From Corynebacterium sp. (lineage in GTDB: Bacteria > Actinomycetota > Actinomycetes > Mycobacteriales > Mycobacteriaceae): DNA of 64,000 bases. The position numbers and the translations under genes are program-made. Positions 7,576 through 16,024 of the stretch are shown piece after piece. Where the stretch lies: the NCBI RefSeq assembly GCF_022712275.1, contig NZ_JALAGU010000016.1, positions 35,407-99,406 on the forward strand, in the 5' to 3' direction. Each line of letters starts with the position of its first letter. Position 1 is the first letter of the stretch. The notes beneath the pieces were generated by a model. It saw only the letters and a program-made list of their open reading frames with translations, was not told the DNA's origin and did not search any database.

Positions 7576-9884
7576 CTCCCCGTGAGGAACAACCACCCCC
7601 TGTCCTCACCGACGAGGACGCCGCCCACATCGTCGCCGGCACCCTCAGTGACCCCTTCGCCGTGCTCGGTCCGACCTCCGACGGGCACCATGTCGTGGTG
7701 TACATCCCCGGCGCGTCCTCCGTCGCGGTGGTCAATGACACCGACGAGGTGGACCTGACCCCGTTCCCGGACGCCCCCGGCGTGTTCACCGGTCAGATCC
7801 TGCCCTACTACCGGCTGCGGGTGACCTGGCCGGGGATCGGCTACGGCGAAGGGTCCACCGAGATCCGTGAAGACCCCTACCGCTTCGGCCCGGTCATCGG
7901 CCCGGCCGACGAGGAGCTGCTCCGTAAGGGCACGCACCGCAGGCTGTGGGAGGTGCTCGGGGCGCATGTGACCACGCACGAGGGGATCGACGGCGTCCAC
8001 TTCGCGGTGTGGGCCCCGGAGGCCTCCCGGGTGAGCGTGGTCGGGGACCACGACGCCTGGAACGCCTCCGCCCATCCGATGCGGTTGCGCGGGTCGACCG
8101 GGGTGTGGGAACTGTTCCTGCCCGGCCTGGGCGAGGGGGCGGTCTACAAGTACGACCTGCTGGACGCGCACGGGGAGCAGCTGCCGCAGAAGGCCGACCC
8201 GGTGGGCTTCGGTGCCGAGCCGGCACCTGCGACCGGGTCGGTGGTGCGTCGGCTCGGGCGCCACGACTGGAAGGACGCCACATGGATCAACCGTCGTAGC
8301 GACCCGACCACACCCGGTGTCGGTGACCGGGACCGGCCGGTGAGCATCTTCGAGGTCCATCTGGGGTCCTGGCGCCGGCACGCCGACGGCACCCCGCTGA
8401 CCTACCGGGAACTGGCCGTGGATCTCCTCGACTATGTCGCTGACCTGGGCTTCACCCATATCGAGGTACTCCCGGTCTCGGAGTACCCCTTCCCCGGCTC
8501 CTGGGGCTACCAGCCGATCGGGTTGTACGCGCCGACGAACCGCTACGGCACGCCGGAGGACTTCGCTGCCTTCGTGGACGCCGCCCATACGAAGGGTCTG
8601 GCGGTGCTCGCCGACTGGGTGCCCGGCCACTTCCCCACCGACGCCCACGGCCTGGGCCGGTTCGACGGCTCCGCCCTCTACGAGCATCTCGATCCACGCC
8701 GCGGCTTCCACCCGGACTGGACGACCTGGATCTTCAACTACGGGCGCCCGGAGGTGGCGAACTACCTCACCGCCAATGCCCTCTACTGGCTCGACGAGTA
8801 CCACCTCGACGGCCTGCGGGTGGACGCCGTCTCCTCGGTCGTGTGGCGCGACTACTCCCGCCGCGTCGGCGAGTGGGTGCCCAATGACGAGGGCGGACGC
8901 GAGAACTACGAGGGCATCGACATGCTGCGGGACACCACCGGTGAAACCGCCACCGGGTTCCCCGGCACCACGATGGTCGCCGAGGAATCCACCACCTTCC
9001 CCGGTGTCACCGAGCCACCGGACGCCGACGGACGCCCCGCCGGACTGGGGTTCGACTACAAGTGGAATCTCGGCTGGATGAATGACTCGCTGACCTACTT
9101 CGGCCGCGACCCGCTGTACCGCAGGTTCCACCACAACCAGCTGACCTTCGGGCTGACGTACGCCTTCACCGAGGCGTTCATCCTGCCGGTCAGCCATGAC
9201 GAGGTGGTGCACGGCAAGGGGTCGATGTACGGCCGGATGCCCGGTGGCCCCGACCACGGGGCGAGGCTGGCGAACATGCGGGCCTTCTACGGCTACATGT
9301 GGGCGCATCCGGGCAAGAAGCTGCTGTTCATGGGCACCGAGTTCGGCCAGGTCGCCGAATGGGACTTCGCCGGTGAACTGGAGTGGAACTGCCTGGACGA
9401 TGCCGGTCACACCGGGGTGCAGTCCCTGGTCCGGGATCTCAACCGGCTCTACCGGACCACACCTGCCCTGTACCGCCGCGACGGCGATCCGGGCGGCTTC
9501 CACTGGCTCATCGTCGACGCCGACGGGTCCGGTTCCCCGGATACCCCGGAAGCCGCCGACGAGGTCTTCGCCTGGGTACGCCACGGCGGCCCGGGTGACC
9601 CGCGGGTGGTCGTGGTGCTCAACCTGACCCCGGTGGAGCGCTCCGGCTACCGGCTGCCCTTCCCCGCCGCCGGGACCTGGACCGAGGCGCTCAACACCGA
9701 CTCGGCCTTCTACGGCGGCGGTGACGTCGGCAACCGTGGCACCGTCACCACCGAGGCTGTGCCCTGTGGCGGCGAGAAACACTCCGCCCTGGTCACCCTG
9801 CCACCCCTGTCCGCCATCTTCTTCGTCGAGAAACCTGACTCCACACCAGACTCCACACCTGACATCACGGAGGAAACACCATGA
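7572..9884 (+). CDS. glgB: 1,4-alpha-glucan branching enzyme
   Basis: GlgB (GH13_9, 770 aa) cuts alpha-1,4 chains and re-attaches them as alpha-1,6 branches. An N-terminal CBM48-like region is followed by a linker domain (VWAPEASRVSVVGDHDAWN), the barrel and a C-terminal beta domain. Catalytic motifs are DGLRVDAVSSVV (Asp nucleophile), VAEESTTFPGVT (Glu) and LPVSHDEVVHGKGSM (Asp). The start is GTG 7572: AGGAG at 7561-7565 has ideal spacing and the GTGA overlaps the glgP stop. An in-frame start further upstream would lie inside glgP. The glgB stop in turn overlaps the glgC ATG. Confidence 0.95.
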   Translation: MTPREEQPPPVLTDEDAAHIVAGTLSDPFAVLGPTSDGHHVVVYIPGASSVAVVNDTDEVDLTPFPDAPGVFTGQILPYYRLRVTWPGIGYGEGSTEIREDPYRFGPVIGPADEELLRKGTHRRLWEVLGAHVTTHEGIDGVHFAVWAPEASRVSVVGDHDAWNASAHPMRLRGSTGVWELFLPGLGEGAVYKYDLLDAHGEQLPQKADPVGFGAEPAPATGSVVRRLGRHDWKDATWINRRSDPTTPGVGDRDRPVSIFEVHLGSWRRHADGTPLTYRELAVDLLDYVADLGFTHIEVLPVSEYPFPGSWGYQPIGLYAPTNRYGTPEDFAAFVDAAHTKGLAVLADWVPGHFPTDAHGLGRFDGSALYEHLDPRRGFHPDWTTWIFNYGRPEVANYLTANALYWLDEYHLDGLRVDAVSSVVWRDYSRRVGEWVPNDEGGRENYEGIDMLRDTTGETATGFPGTTMVAEESTTFPGVTEPPDADGRPAGLGFDYKWNLGWMNDSLTYFGRDPLYRRFHHNQLTFGLTYAFTEAFILPVSHDEVVHGKGSMYGRMPGGPDHGARLANMRAFYGYMWAHPGKKLLFMGTEFGQVAEWDFAGELEWNCLDDAGHTGVQSLVRDLNRLYRTTPALYRRDGDPGGFHWLIVDADGSGSPDTPEAADEVFAWVRHGGPGDPRVVVVLNLTPVERSGYRLPFPAAGTWTEALNTDSAFYGGGDVGNRGTVTTEAVPCGGEKHSALVTLPPLSAIFFVEKPDSTPDSTPDITEETP

Positions 9885-11191
9885 CCACAGCAGCTCTTCC
9901 CCGTCCCGAATCCGGTGGTATGCCCGTCGGCGCCCAGCCACGGCTGACAGCCCAGACCATGGCCTTCGTCCTCGCCGGTGGCCGCGGCTCCCGGCTCCAG
10001 GAACTCACCGACCGGCGCGCGAAACCGGCCGTGTACTTCGGCGGAAAGTCACGGATCATCGACTTCGCCCTGTCGAATGCGCTGAACTCCGGTATCCGCA
10101 AGATCGCGGTCGCCACCCAGTACAAGGCACACTCACTGATCCGCCACATGCAGCGCGGCTGGAGCTTCTTCCGCGCCGAGCGCAACGAGTTCCTCGATAT
10201 CCTGCCGGCGTCCCAGCGCGTCGCCGGTGAGAAGTGGTATGCGGGCACGGCGGACGCCGTCACCCAGAACATCGACATCGTCGACGACTACGGCGTGAAG
10301 TACGTCATCGTCCTGGCCGGTGACCACATCTACAAGATGGACTACGAGCTGATGCTGCGTCAGCACGTCGACACCGGTGCGAAGGTCACCGTCGGCTGCC
10401 TCACCGTGCCACGGGAGGAGGCGTCCGGTTTCGGCGTCATGCACACCGACGTCACCGGCCGCATCGTCGACTTCCTCGAGAAGCCGGCTGACCCGCCGGC
10501 GATGCCGGGGCACCCGGACATGTCCCTGGCGTCCATGGGCATCTACGTCTTCGAGTGGTCCTTCCTACGTGAGATTCTCCGGGAGGACGCCGCCGACCAG
10601 ACCTCAGCCCACGATTTCGGCCACAACATCATCCCGAAGATCGTCAAGGACGGCTCCGCCTACGCCCACCGGTTCAGCGAGTCCTGCGTGATGACCGGTC
10701 ATGAGACCCGCCCCTACTGGCGGGACGTCGGTACCGTCGACGCCTTCTGGCAGGCCAACATCGACCTCACCGCATTTGTCCCCGACCTGGACCTCTACGA
10801 CAACTCCTGGCCGATCTGGACCTACTCCGAACTGGTGCCGCCGGCGAAGTTCGTCCACGACGAGGACGGACGCCGCGGCTCCGCGGTCCAGTCGACGGTC
10901 TCCGGCGGCTGCATCATCTCCGGCGCCGAGGTGAAGAACTCCATGCTGTTCACCAACACGCGCCTGCGGTCCTACTCGGAACTCGACCATGTGGTGCTGC
11001 TGCCCGGCGCGCAGGTCGAACGCAGCGCCCGGCTGACGAACTGCGTCGTCGACAGCGGTGTGGTCGTCCCCGAGGGGCTGGTCATCGGCGAGGATCCGGA
11101 GGAGGACGCCAGATGGTTCCGCCGGACCGAGTCCGGCATCACCCTGGTGACCCGGCCGATGCTCGACCGACGCCGCGAACTGGAGAAGTGA
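9881..11191 (+). CDS. glgC: Glucose-1-phosphate adenylyltransferase (proteobacterial type)
   Basis: GlgC makes ADP-glucose from ATP and glucose-1-phosphate, the committed step of bacterial glycogen synthesis. The protein is 436 aa. The nucleotidyltransferase domain starts FVLAGGRGSRLQELTDRRAKP and continues YFGGKSRIIDFALSNALNSGIRKIAVATQYKAHSL, and the C-terminal part is the left-handed beta-helix domain. These blocks, including WYAGTADAV and VGCLTVPREEASGFGVMH, read like the alpha/gamma-proteobacterial enzyme; actinobacterial GlgC normally reads LAGGEGKRLMPLT...VPFGG. The start has GGAGG nearby and overlaps the glgB stop (ATGA). Confidence 0.95.
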   Translation: MTTAALPRPESGGMPVGAQPRLTAQTMAFVLAGGRGSRLQELTDRRAKPAVYFGGKSRIIDFALSNALNSGIRKIAVATQYKAHSLIRHMQRGWSFFRAERNEFLDILPASQRVAGEKWYAGTADAVTQNIDIVDDYGVKYVIVLAGDHIYKMDYELMLRQHVDTGAKVTVGCLTVPREEASGFGVMHTDVTGRIVDFLEKPADPPAMPGHPDMSLASMGIYVFEWSFLREILREDAADQTSAHDFGHNIIPKIVKDGSAYAHRFSESCVMTGHETRPYWRDVGTVDAFWQANIDLTAFVPDLDLYDNSWPIWTYSELVPPAKFVHDEDGRRGSAVQSTVSGGCIISGAEVKNSMLFTNTRLRSYSELDHVVLLPGAQVERSARLTNCVVDSGVVVPEGLVIGEDPEEDARWFRRTESGITLVTRPMLDRRRELEK

Positions 11192-11196
11192 CCGGC

Positions 11197-12705
11197 ATGT
11201 CTCCCCGTCACCGCACCCGGCGCGTCCTCTCCGTCGCCTCGGAGTGCGCACCGCTGATCAAGACCGGTGGTCTCGCCGACGTCGTCGGCGCCCTGCCTGC
11301 CGCACTCGAACCCCTGGGGTGGCACACCCGCGTCCTGCTGCCCGCCTATCCGGCCGTCCTCGCGAAGCTGGCCGAGGCCGGCACGACGCTGCGCCGGGTG
11401 TGGGCCACCGAGGACCTTTTCGGTGGGCCGGCGACGGTACGGCGTGGTGTGTACCGCGCTGCCGGCGGCACCGAACTCGACCTCATGCTGCTGGACGCCC
11501 CGCACCTGTTCGACCGGCCCGGCGGCCCCTACTCCGTCGACGGCCACGACCACGTGGACAACCATGTGCGCTTCGCCGCGCTGTCGTGGGTCGGGTCACG
11601 CCTGGCGGTGGAGGGCACGACCGACCGGTGGCGTCCGGACCTGGTGCACGCCCATGACTGGCAGGCCGGGCTGGTGCCCTCCTACCTGAAGTACGCCGAC
11701 TGTGACGTCCCCACGGTCGTGACCGTGCACAACATCGCCTTCCAGGGCATCTTCGGCCCCGACCAACTCGACCGGCTGAAGCTGCCGACCTGGGACTTCC
11801 ACCCGGAATCCCTGGAGTACCACGGCCTGGTCTCCACGCTGAAGGCCGGGATGGTGCACTCCTCGCGGGTCACCACCGTCTCCCCCAGCTACGCCACGGA
11901 ACTCGCCACCCCGGAGTTCGGCTTCGGGCTGGAGGGGGTCGCGGCGATGCGCCTGGACCGGGGTGAGATGACCGGCATCCTCAACGGCATCGACACCGCA
12001 GCCTGGGACCCCGCCACCGATCCCGCGGTGACGCCCTACTCGGCGTCCGACCTCGCAGGGAAGGACGCCAACCGCGGGGCACTGCTCGCCGAGTTCGGGC
12101 TGGACCCTGCCGGTGACCGCCCCGGGCCGCTGGCGGTCGTCGTCACCAGGCTGACCCACCAGAAGGGTGTCGACCTGCTGTGTGACGCACTGCCCGGTTT
12201 CCTCGATGCCGGCGGGACCGTCGCCGTGCTCGGTTCGGGCGATCCCGGCTATGAGTTCGCCCTCGGTGAGCTGGCCGCCCGCTACCCCGGGGCGATGGGT
12301 GTGTGGATCGGCTACGACGAGGCCCTGAGCCACCGCATGTACGCGGGCGGGGACCTGGTGCTCGTGCCTTCACGGTTCGAACCGTGCGGGCTGACCCAGC
12401 TCTACGGGCAGCGCTACGGTGCCCTGCCGCTCGTCGCCGCGACCGGCGGGCTGCGCGACACCGTCACCGACGCCACCCCGGAGAATCTCGATGCCGGGAC
12501 CGCCACCGGGTTCAGCTTCGGTGACGTGCGCCTCGGCGGGACGGTCGACGCCGGTGGTCTCGGCTTCGCCCTCGGTCGGGCCGCCGACCTGTACCGCGAT
12601 GCGGACGCCTGGGACCGACTGCGACGTACCGCGATGACCACCCCGGTGGACTGGGGCACCTCGGCGTCCCGCTACGCCGACCTCTTCGGGGAGCTGGTCG
12701 GGTGA
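11197..12705 (+). CDS. glgA: Glycogen synthase, GT5 (E. coli) type
   Basis: GlgA (502 aa) transfers glucose from ADP-glucose to the growing glucan. The GT5 hallmark KTGGLADVVGALPAAL sits at the N-terminus, HDWQAGLVPSYLKY follows, and the C-terminal half has VTRLTHQKGVDLL and PSRFEPCGLTQLYGQRYGALPLV with the conserved EPCGL motif. Corynebacterial glycogen/maltose-1-P synthases are normally the shorter GT4 type, so this one is foreign in type. The start could be ATG 11197 (GGAG 11 nt upstream, chosen) or GTG 11188, which overlaps the glgC stop but leaves only 2 nt after GGAG. Confidence 0.93.
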   Translation: MSPRHRTRRVLSVASECAPLIKTGGLADVVGALPAALEPLGWHTRVLLPAYPAVLAKLAEAGTTLRRVWATEDLFGGPATVRRGVYRAAGGTELDLMLLDAPHLFDRPGGPYSVDGHDHVDNHVRFAALSWVGSRLAVEGTTDRWRPDLVHAHDWQAGLVPSYLKYADCDVPTVVTVHNIAFQGIFGPDQLDRLKLPTWDFHPESLEYHGLVSTLKAGMVHSSRVTTVSPSYATELATPEFGFGLEGVAAMRLDRGEMTGILNGIDTAAWDPATDPAVTPYSASDLAGKDANRGALLAEFGLDPAGDRPGPLAVVVTRLTHQKGVDLLCDALPGFLDAGGTVAVLGSGDPGYEFALGELAARYPGAMGVWIGYDEALSHRMYAGGDLVLVPSRFEPCGLTQLYGQRYGALPLVAATGGLRDTVTDATPENLDAGTATGFSFGDVRLGGTVDAGGLGFALGRAADLYRDADAWDRLRRTAMTTPVDWGTSASRYADLFGELVG

Positions 12706-14957
12706 GCAGACTGACCGTCTCACGGGGCACACCTGCACCGCTCGGGGTGACCGTCGACGGGGACGCCGTGAATGTCGCGGTGTGGGCTCCGGAGGCGACC
12801 ACCGTGGAGTTCTGCCTGTTCACGGCGCGGGACGACGGGACAGACACCGAGCTGCGCGTCCCCCTGCCCTGGCGTTCCGGCGGAATCCGCTACGCCCGCA
12901 TCACCGGCCCCGGGCCCGGCGACCGCTACGGCCTGCGGGTCGACGGTGTGTGGGACCCGGACACCGGCCGCTACGCCAACCACGCCAAGCTGCTCATCGA
13001 CCCGTACGCGCGGATCATCGAATCCCCGCTGACCTGGCATCCGCTGATGTCCGGCTTCACCGATGACGGGGACGCCGACCCACGGGACAGTGCGCCGGTC
13101 GTGCCGAAATGTGTGATCCCCGGGGTGTCCTCCCTGTCATCCCTGTCATCCCGGCCGGAACACCCCCGGCATGACGCTGCCGACCTCATCATCTACGAGT
13201 CCCACCTCAGAGGTCTTTCTGCCGCGCACCCGGAGGTGCCCGAGGACCTGCGTGGCACCTATGCAGGCATGGCTCATCCGGCGGTCATCGACCATCTCAC
13301 CGGCCTGGGCGTCACCGCGGTGGAACTGCTGCCGCTGCAGACCTTCATCGACGACCGATTCCTCGTCAACCGCGGGCTGACGAACTACTGGGGCTACCAG
13401 CCGGTGAACTGGTTCGCTCCCGAACCCCGCTACGCCACGGACCGGAGCGGCGTCACCGCGGACCGGGAACTGCGGGAACTCGTCGACACCCTCCACACCG
13501 CAGGGATCGAGGTCATCCTCGACGTCGTCTACAACCATTCCGGTGAAGGTGACGAACTGGGCCCCACCTTGTCGCTGCGCGGCCTGGACAACAACGGCTA
13601 CCACCTCATGGACGGACCCGAGTTCGTCGACGACACCGGCACCGGCAACACTCTCGCCGTCGACCGTCCGCCGATGCTCCGCCTGGTCACCGACAGTCTG
13701 CGGTACTGGGTGACGGACATCGGCGTCGACGGTTTCCGCTTCGATCTCGGCGCCACCCTCGGTCGTGTCGGGGTGGGATCCTCCGCCGGATTCACCCCGG
13801 ATGCCGCCTTCTTCCGCGCCGTCGCCCAGGACCCGGTGCTCTCGCAGGTCCGGTTCATCGCCGAGCCCTGGGACATCGGGCCGGACGGCTACCGGCTCGG
13901 CCAGTTCCCCTGGCCGTGGGCCGAATGGAACGACCGGTTCCGCGACGGGATCCGCCGGCTGTGGCGTGGGGACAGTCCCGGCGCGACCGACCTGGGTTCC
14001 CTGCTGCTCGGATCGGCGGGTCTGTTCGACGGTCCGACGCGCTGGCCGGTCGCCCCGGCGACAACCTCCGTGAACTTCCTCACCGCCCACGACGGCTTCA
14101 CTCTCACCGACGTGGTCTCCTACAACGACCGGCACAACGAGGCCAACGGCGAGCACGGCAACGACGGCCACGGCGAAAACTTCTCCGACAACCTCGGGGC
14201 CGAGGGGCCCAGTGATGACCCGGGTGTGGTCGAGGCCCGGGCACGACGTGTCCGCGGGATGCTGGCCACGCTGCTGCTTTCCCAGGGGACGCCGATGCTG
14301 CTGGCCGGTGATGAACTGGGCAACAGCCAGGGTGGGAACAACAACGCCTACGTCCAGGACAACCCCACCGGCTGGGTCGACTGGTCGGGGGTCCACGGTG
14401 ACCTGCTGGCCTTCACCCGTGAACTCATTGCTCTTCGTCGACGGCTGCCGGTGCTACGTCAGTCGGCGTACCGCCACGGGCGGCCCCGCGCCGACGGGCA
14501 CCGGGACGTGGAGTGGTTCCGCGTCGACGGCACCCCGATGACCGACACCGACTGGCACGCGACCGACGGCCGCCCGGTCGGGGTGATCCTGCGGGGCACG
14601 GCGGGGGACACCGACGGCGAGGCGAACTGCGGTGCCGTGGCTCTGGTGGTGAACACCGGCTGTGGTGCCGAGGTGTCCCTGCCCTCAGGTGGAAGTGGAG
14701 GCGCGGGCGGCAGTGTTGAGGAGGGTGTCGGCGGCCCGGTCGATGGTGACGACAACAGTCGGACCTGGACGCTCGAACTCGACTCTGCGCGTCCCGGCGT
14801 CCTCAACGAGTCACGGAAGCGACCCGACAGGGTGGTTCAGGATGCTGAGACCACCCCCTCGGGTCGTACCGGGGACAGCACCAGAGAAGGAACCTGGGAC
14901 GGCACCGGCCCCTACCCCGTCCTCGGACAGTCCGTGGTGGTGTTCTCGGCCGGGTGA
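12702..14957 (+). CDS. glgX: Glycogen debranching enzyme (isoamylase type) carrying an in-frame palindrome
   Basis: GlgX (751 aa) hydrolyses alpha-1,6 branches left after phosphorylase action. A CBM48 domain (RYGLRVDGVWDP...NHAKLLIDPYAR) precedes the GH13_11 barrel with DVVYNHSGEGDELGPTLSLRGLDN, GFRFDLGATLGR (Asp), FIAEPWDIG (Glu) and FLTAHDGFTLTD (Asp). It starts at GTG 12702, overlapping the glgA stop. Two oddities stand out: a 9-nt repeat giving SSLSSLSS near 13125-13152, and a copy of the dispersed palindrome (14819-14867) inserted in frame in the loop before the conserved C-terminal strand YPVLGQSVVVF. Confidence 0.94.
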   Translation: MSRLTVSRGTPAPLGVTVDGDAVNVAVWAPEATTVEFCLFTARDDGTDTELRVPLPWRSGGIRYARITGPGPGDRYGLRVDGVWDPDTGRYANHAKLLIDPYARIIESPLTWHPLMSGFTDDGDADPRDSAPVVPKCVIPGVSSLSSLSSRPEHPRHDAADLIIYESHLRGLSAAHPEVPEDLRGTYAGMAHPAVIDHLTGLGVTAVELLPLQTFIDDRFLVNRGLTNYWGYQPVNWFAPEPRYATDRSGVTADRELRELVDTLHTAGIEVILDVVYNHSGEGDELGPTLSLRGLDNNGYHLMDGPEFVDDTGTGNTLAVDRPPMLRLVTDSLRYWVTDIGVDGFRFDLGATLGRVGVGSSAGFTPDAAFFRAVAQDPVLSQVRFIAEPWDIGPDGYRLGQFPWPWAEWNDRFRDGIRRLWRGDSPGATDLGSLLLGSAGLFDGPTRWPVAPATTSVNFLTAHDGFTLTDVVSYNDRHNEANGEHGNDGHGENFSDNLGAEGPSDDPGVVEARARRVRGMLATLLLSQGTPMLLAGDELGNSQGGNNNAYVQDNPTGWVDWSGVHGDLLAFTRELIALRRRLPVLRQSAYRHGRPRADGHRDVEWFRVDGTPMTDTDWHATDGRPVGVILRGTAGDTDGEANCGAVALVVNTGCGAEVSLPSGGSGGAGGSVEEGVGGPVDGDDNSRTWTLELDSARPGVLNESRKRPDRVVQDAETTPSGRTGDSTREGTWDGTGPYPVLGQSVVVFSAG
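13125..13152. repeat. 9-bp tandem repeat in glgX
   Basis: About three units of the 9-mer TCATCCCTG (first unit TCCTCCCTG) encode SSLSSLSS in a linker of GlgX. Similar 9-bp repeats occur at five other loci in the window. Confidence 0.6.
14819..14867. repeat. Dispersed palindromic element, family A copy 2, inside glgX
   Basis: GCGACCCGACAGGGTGGT (14819-14836) pairs with the arm at 14850-14867 at 15 of 18 positions. The element is read in frame as about RPDRVVQDAETTPSGR within the GlgX C-terminal domain without a stop. It has the same arm sequence as the intergenic copies at 3271, 17760, 19061 and 51709. Confidence 0.75.
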
Positions 14958-15153
14958 GCGTCACCGACGACGTGCCCGGGCCGACTCCACGCCATCACCC
15001 GGACGGACCGGATGCTCCCGCACCACGTCCGGCTCACCGTGGATCCCACCGGTGCCCATCCCGGCGCAGGGGGCCACGGCGACGGAAGACCGGGGACGCC
15101 GCACGGACCCCGGATTCCGCCGGGCTCACACTGCAGGCATTTCGGCCCCCGCC

Positions 15154-15169
15154 TATTCTGGAGGCCATG
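15154..15169 (+). promoter_or_regulatory. -10 box of a leaderless promoter
   Basis: TATTCT at 15154-15159 is followed by 7 nt and ATG 15167. The same TATTCT-N7-ATG arrangement recurs in front of thyA at 46144. Confidence 0.6.
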
Positions 15170-16018
15170 AGTCAGCCCCCGGCCGCGAGCCCGAACCACA
15201 CGTACGCCGACGACCTCAATCTGGCACTGAACATCGCCAACGCCGCCGACGCCATCACCATGGACCGGTTCGGCGCCGGCGATCTGGAGGTCCATGCCAA
15301 GCCGGACCTCACCCCGGTCTCCGACGCGGACACCGCCACCGAGCAGAAGGTGCGCGACCTCATCTCCACCCACCGTCCCGAGGACGCCGTCCTGGGCGAG
15401 GAGTTCGGCGGCGATGCCGGAAAGGCCGGACGCCAGTGGGTCGTGGACCCCATCGACGGCACCAAGAACTACGTCCGCGGCGTTCCGGTGTGGGCCACAC
15501 TGATCTCCCTGCTCGTCGACGGCGTCCCCGCCGTGGGTGTGGTCTCCGCCCCCGCGCTGGCACGGCGCTGGTGGGCGGCCGAGGGTATGGGTGCCTGGCG
15601 CACCTTCAGCGCCGACGGCACCGACACCGCACGCCGGATGCACGTCTCCAAGGTCGCCGACGTGGCGGACGCCTCGGTCTCCCTGTCCTCCCTGACCGGG
15701 TGGCGGGACGCCGGCCTGCGTGACGAGTTGATCACCCTCACTGACTCGGCCTGGCGGCTTCGCGGCTACGGCGACTTCTGGTCCTACTGCATGGTCGCCG
15801 AGGGCACCGTGGATGTCGCCGCGGAACCCGAGGTCAACCTGTGGGATCTCGCCGCACTCGACGTCATCGTGAGGGAGGCCGGGGGTACATTCACCTCCCT
15901 GTCCGGAGTCCCCGGCCCTGACCAGGGTTCGGCAGTCGGATCCAACGGTCTGCTGCACGATGACGTCCTCGCCGCACTCGGCGGCGGCGTCTCCCACGGC
16001 GAGACCGAGGCAAAGTAG
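15167..16018 (+). CDS. hisN: Histidinol-phosphate phosphatase, inositol-monophosphatase type
   Basis: HisN (283 aa) dephosphorylates histidinol-phosphate in histidine biosynthesis. It carries the family metal motifs GEEFGG (about residues 78-83) and WVVDPIDGTKNYVRGVPVWATLI (about 91-113), and the C-terminal VNLWDLAALDVIVREAGG. The GTKNYVRGVPVWATLI version is typical of the actinobacterial HisN branch rather than of general inositol phosphatases. The start follows a TATTCT box by 7 nt, so the transcript is probably leaderless. The in-frame extension further upstream is not protein-like. pgi begins 6 bp downstream. Confidence 0.88.
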   Translation: MSQPPAASPNHTYADDLNLALNIANAADAITMDRFGAGDLEVHAKPDLTPVSDADTATEQKVRDLISTHRPEDAVLGEEFGGDAGKAGRQWVVDPIDGTKNYVRGVPVWATLISLLVDGVPAVGVVSAPALARRWWAAEGMGAWRTFSADGTDTARRMHVSKVADVADASVSLSSLTGWRDAGLRDELITLTDSAWRLRGYGDFWSYCMVAEGTVDVAAEPEVNLWDLAALDVIVREAGGTFTSLSGVPGPDQGSAVGSNGLLHDDVLAALGGGVSHGETEAK

Positions 16019-16024
16019 GTTACC

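Noticed and set aside
6079..9941. Very long open frames antisense to glgP and glgB (about 505 and 830 codons)
   Set aside because: They mirror strongly coding genes on the plus strand; high third-position GC keeps antisense frames open. Their Gly/Arg/Val-rich composition has no domain pattern.
14958..15166. Additional small gene between glgX and hisN
   Set aside because: Open frames there are Pro/Arg-rich with no ribosome site. A fragment reading LTVDPTGAHPG is too short to call a relic.
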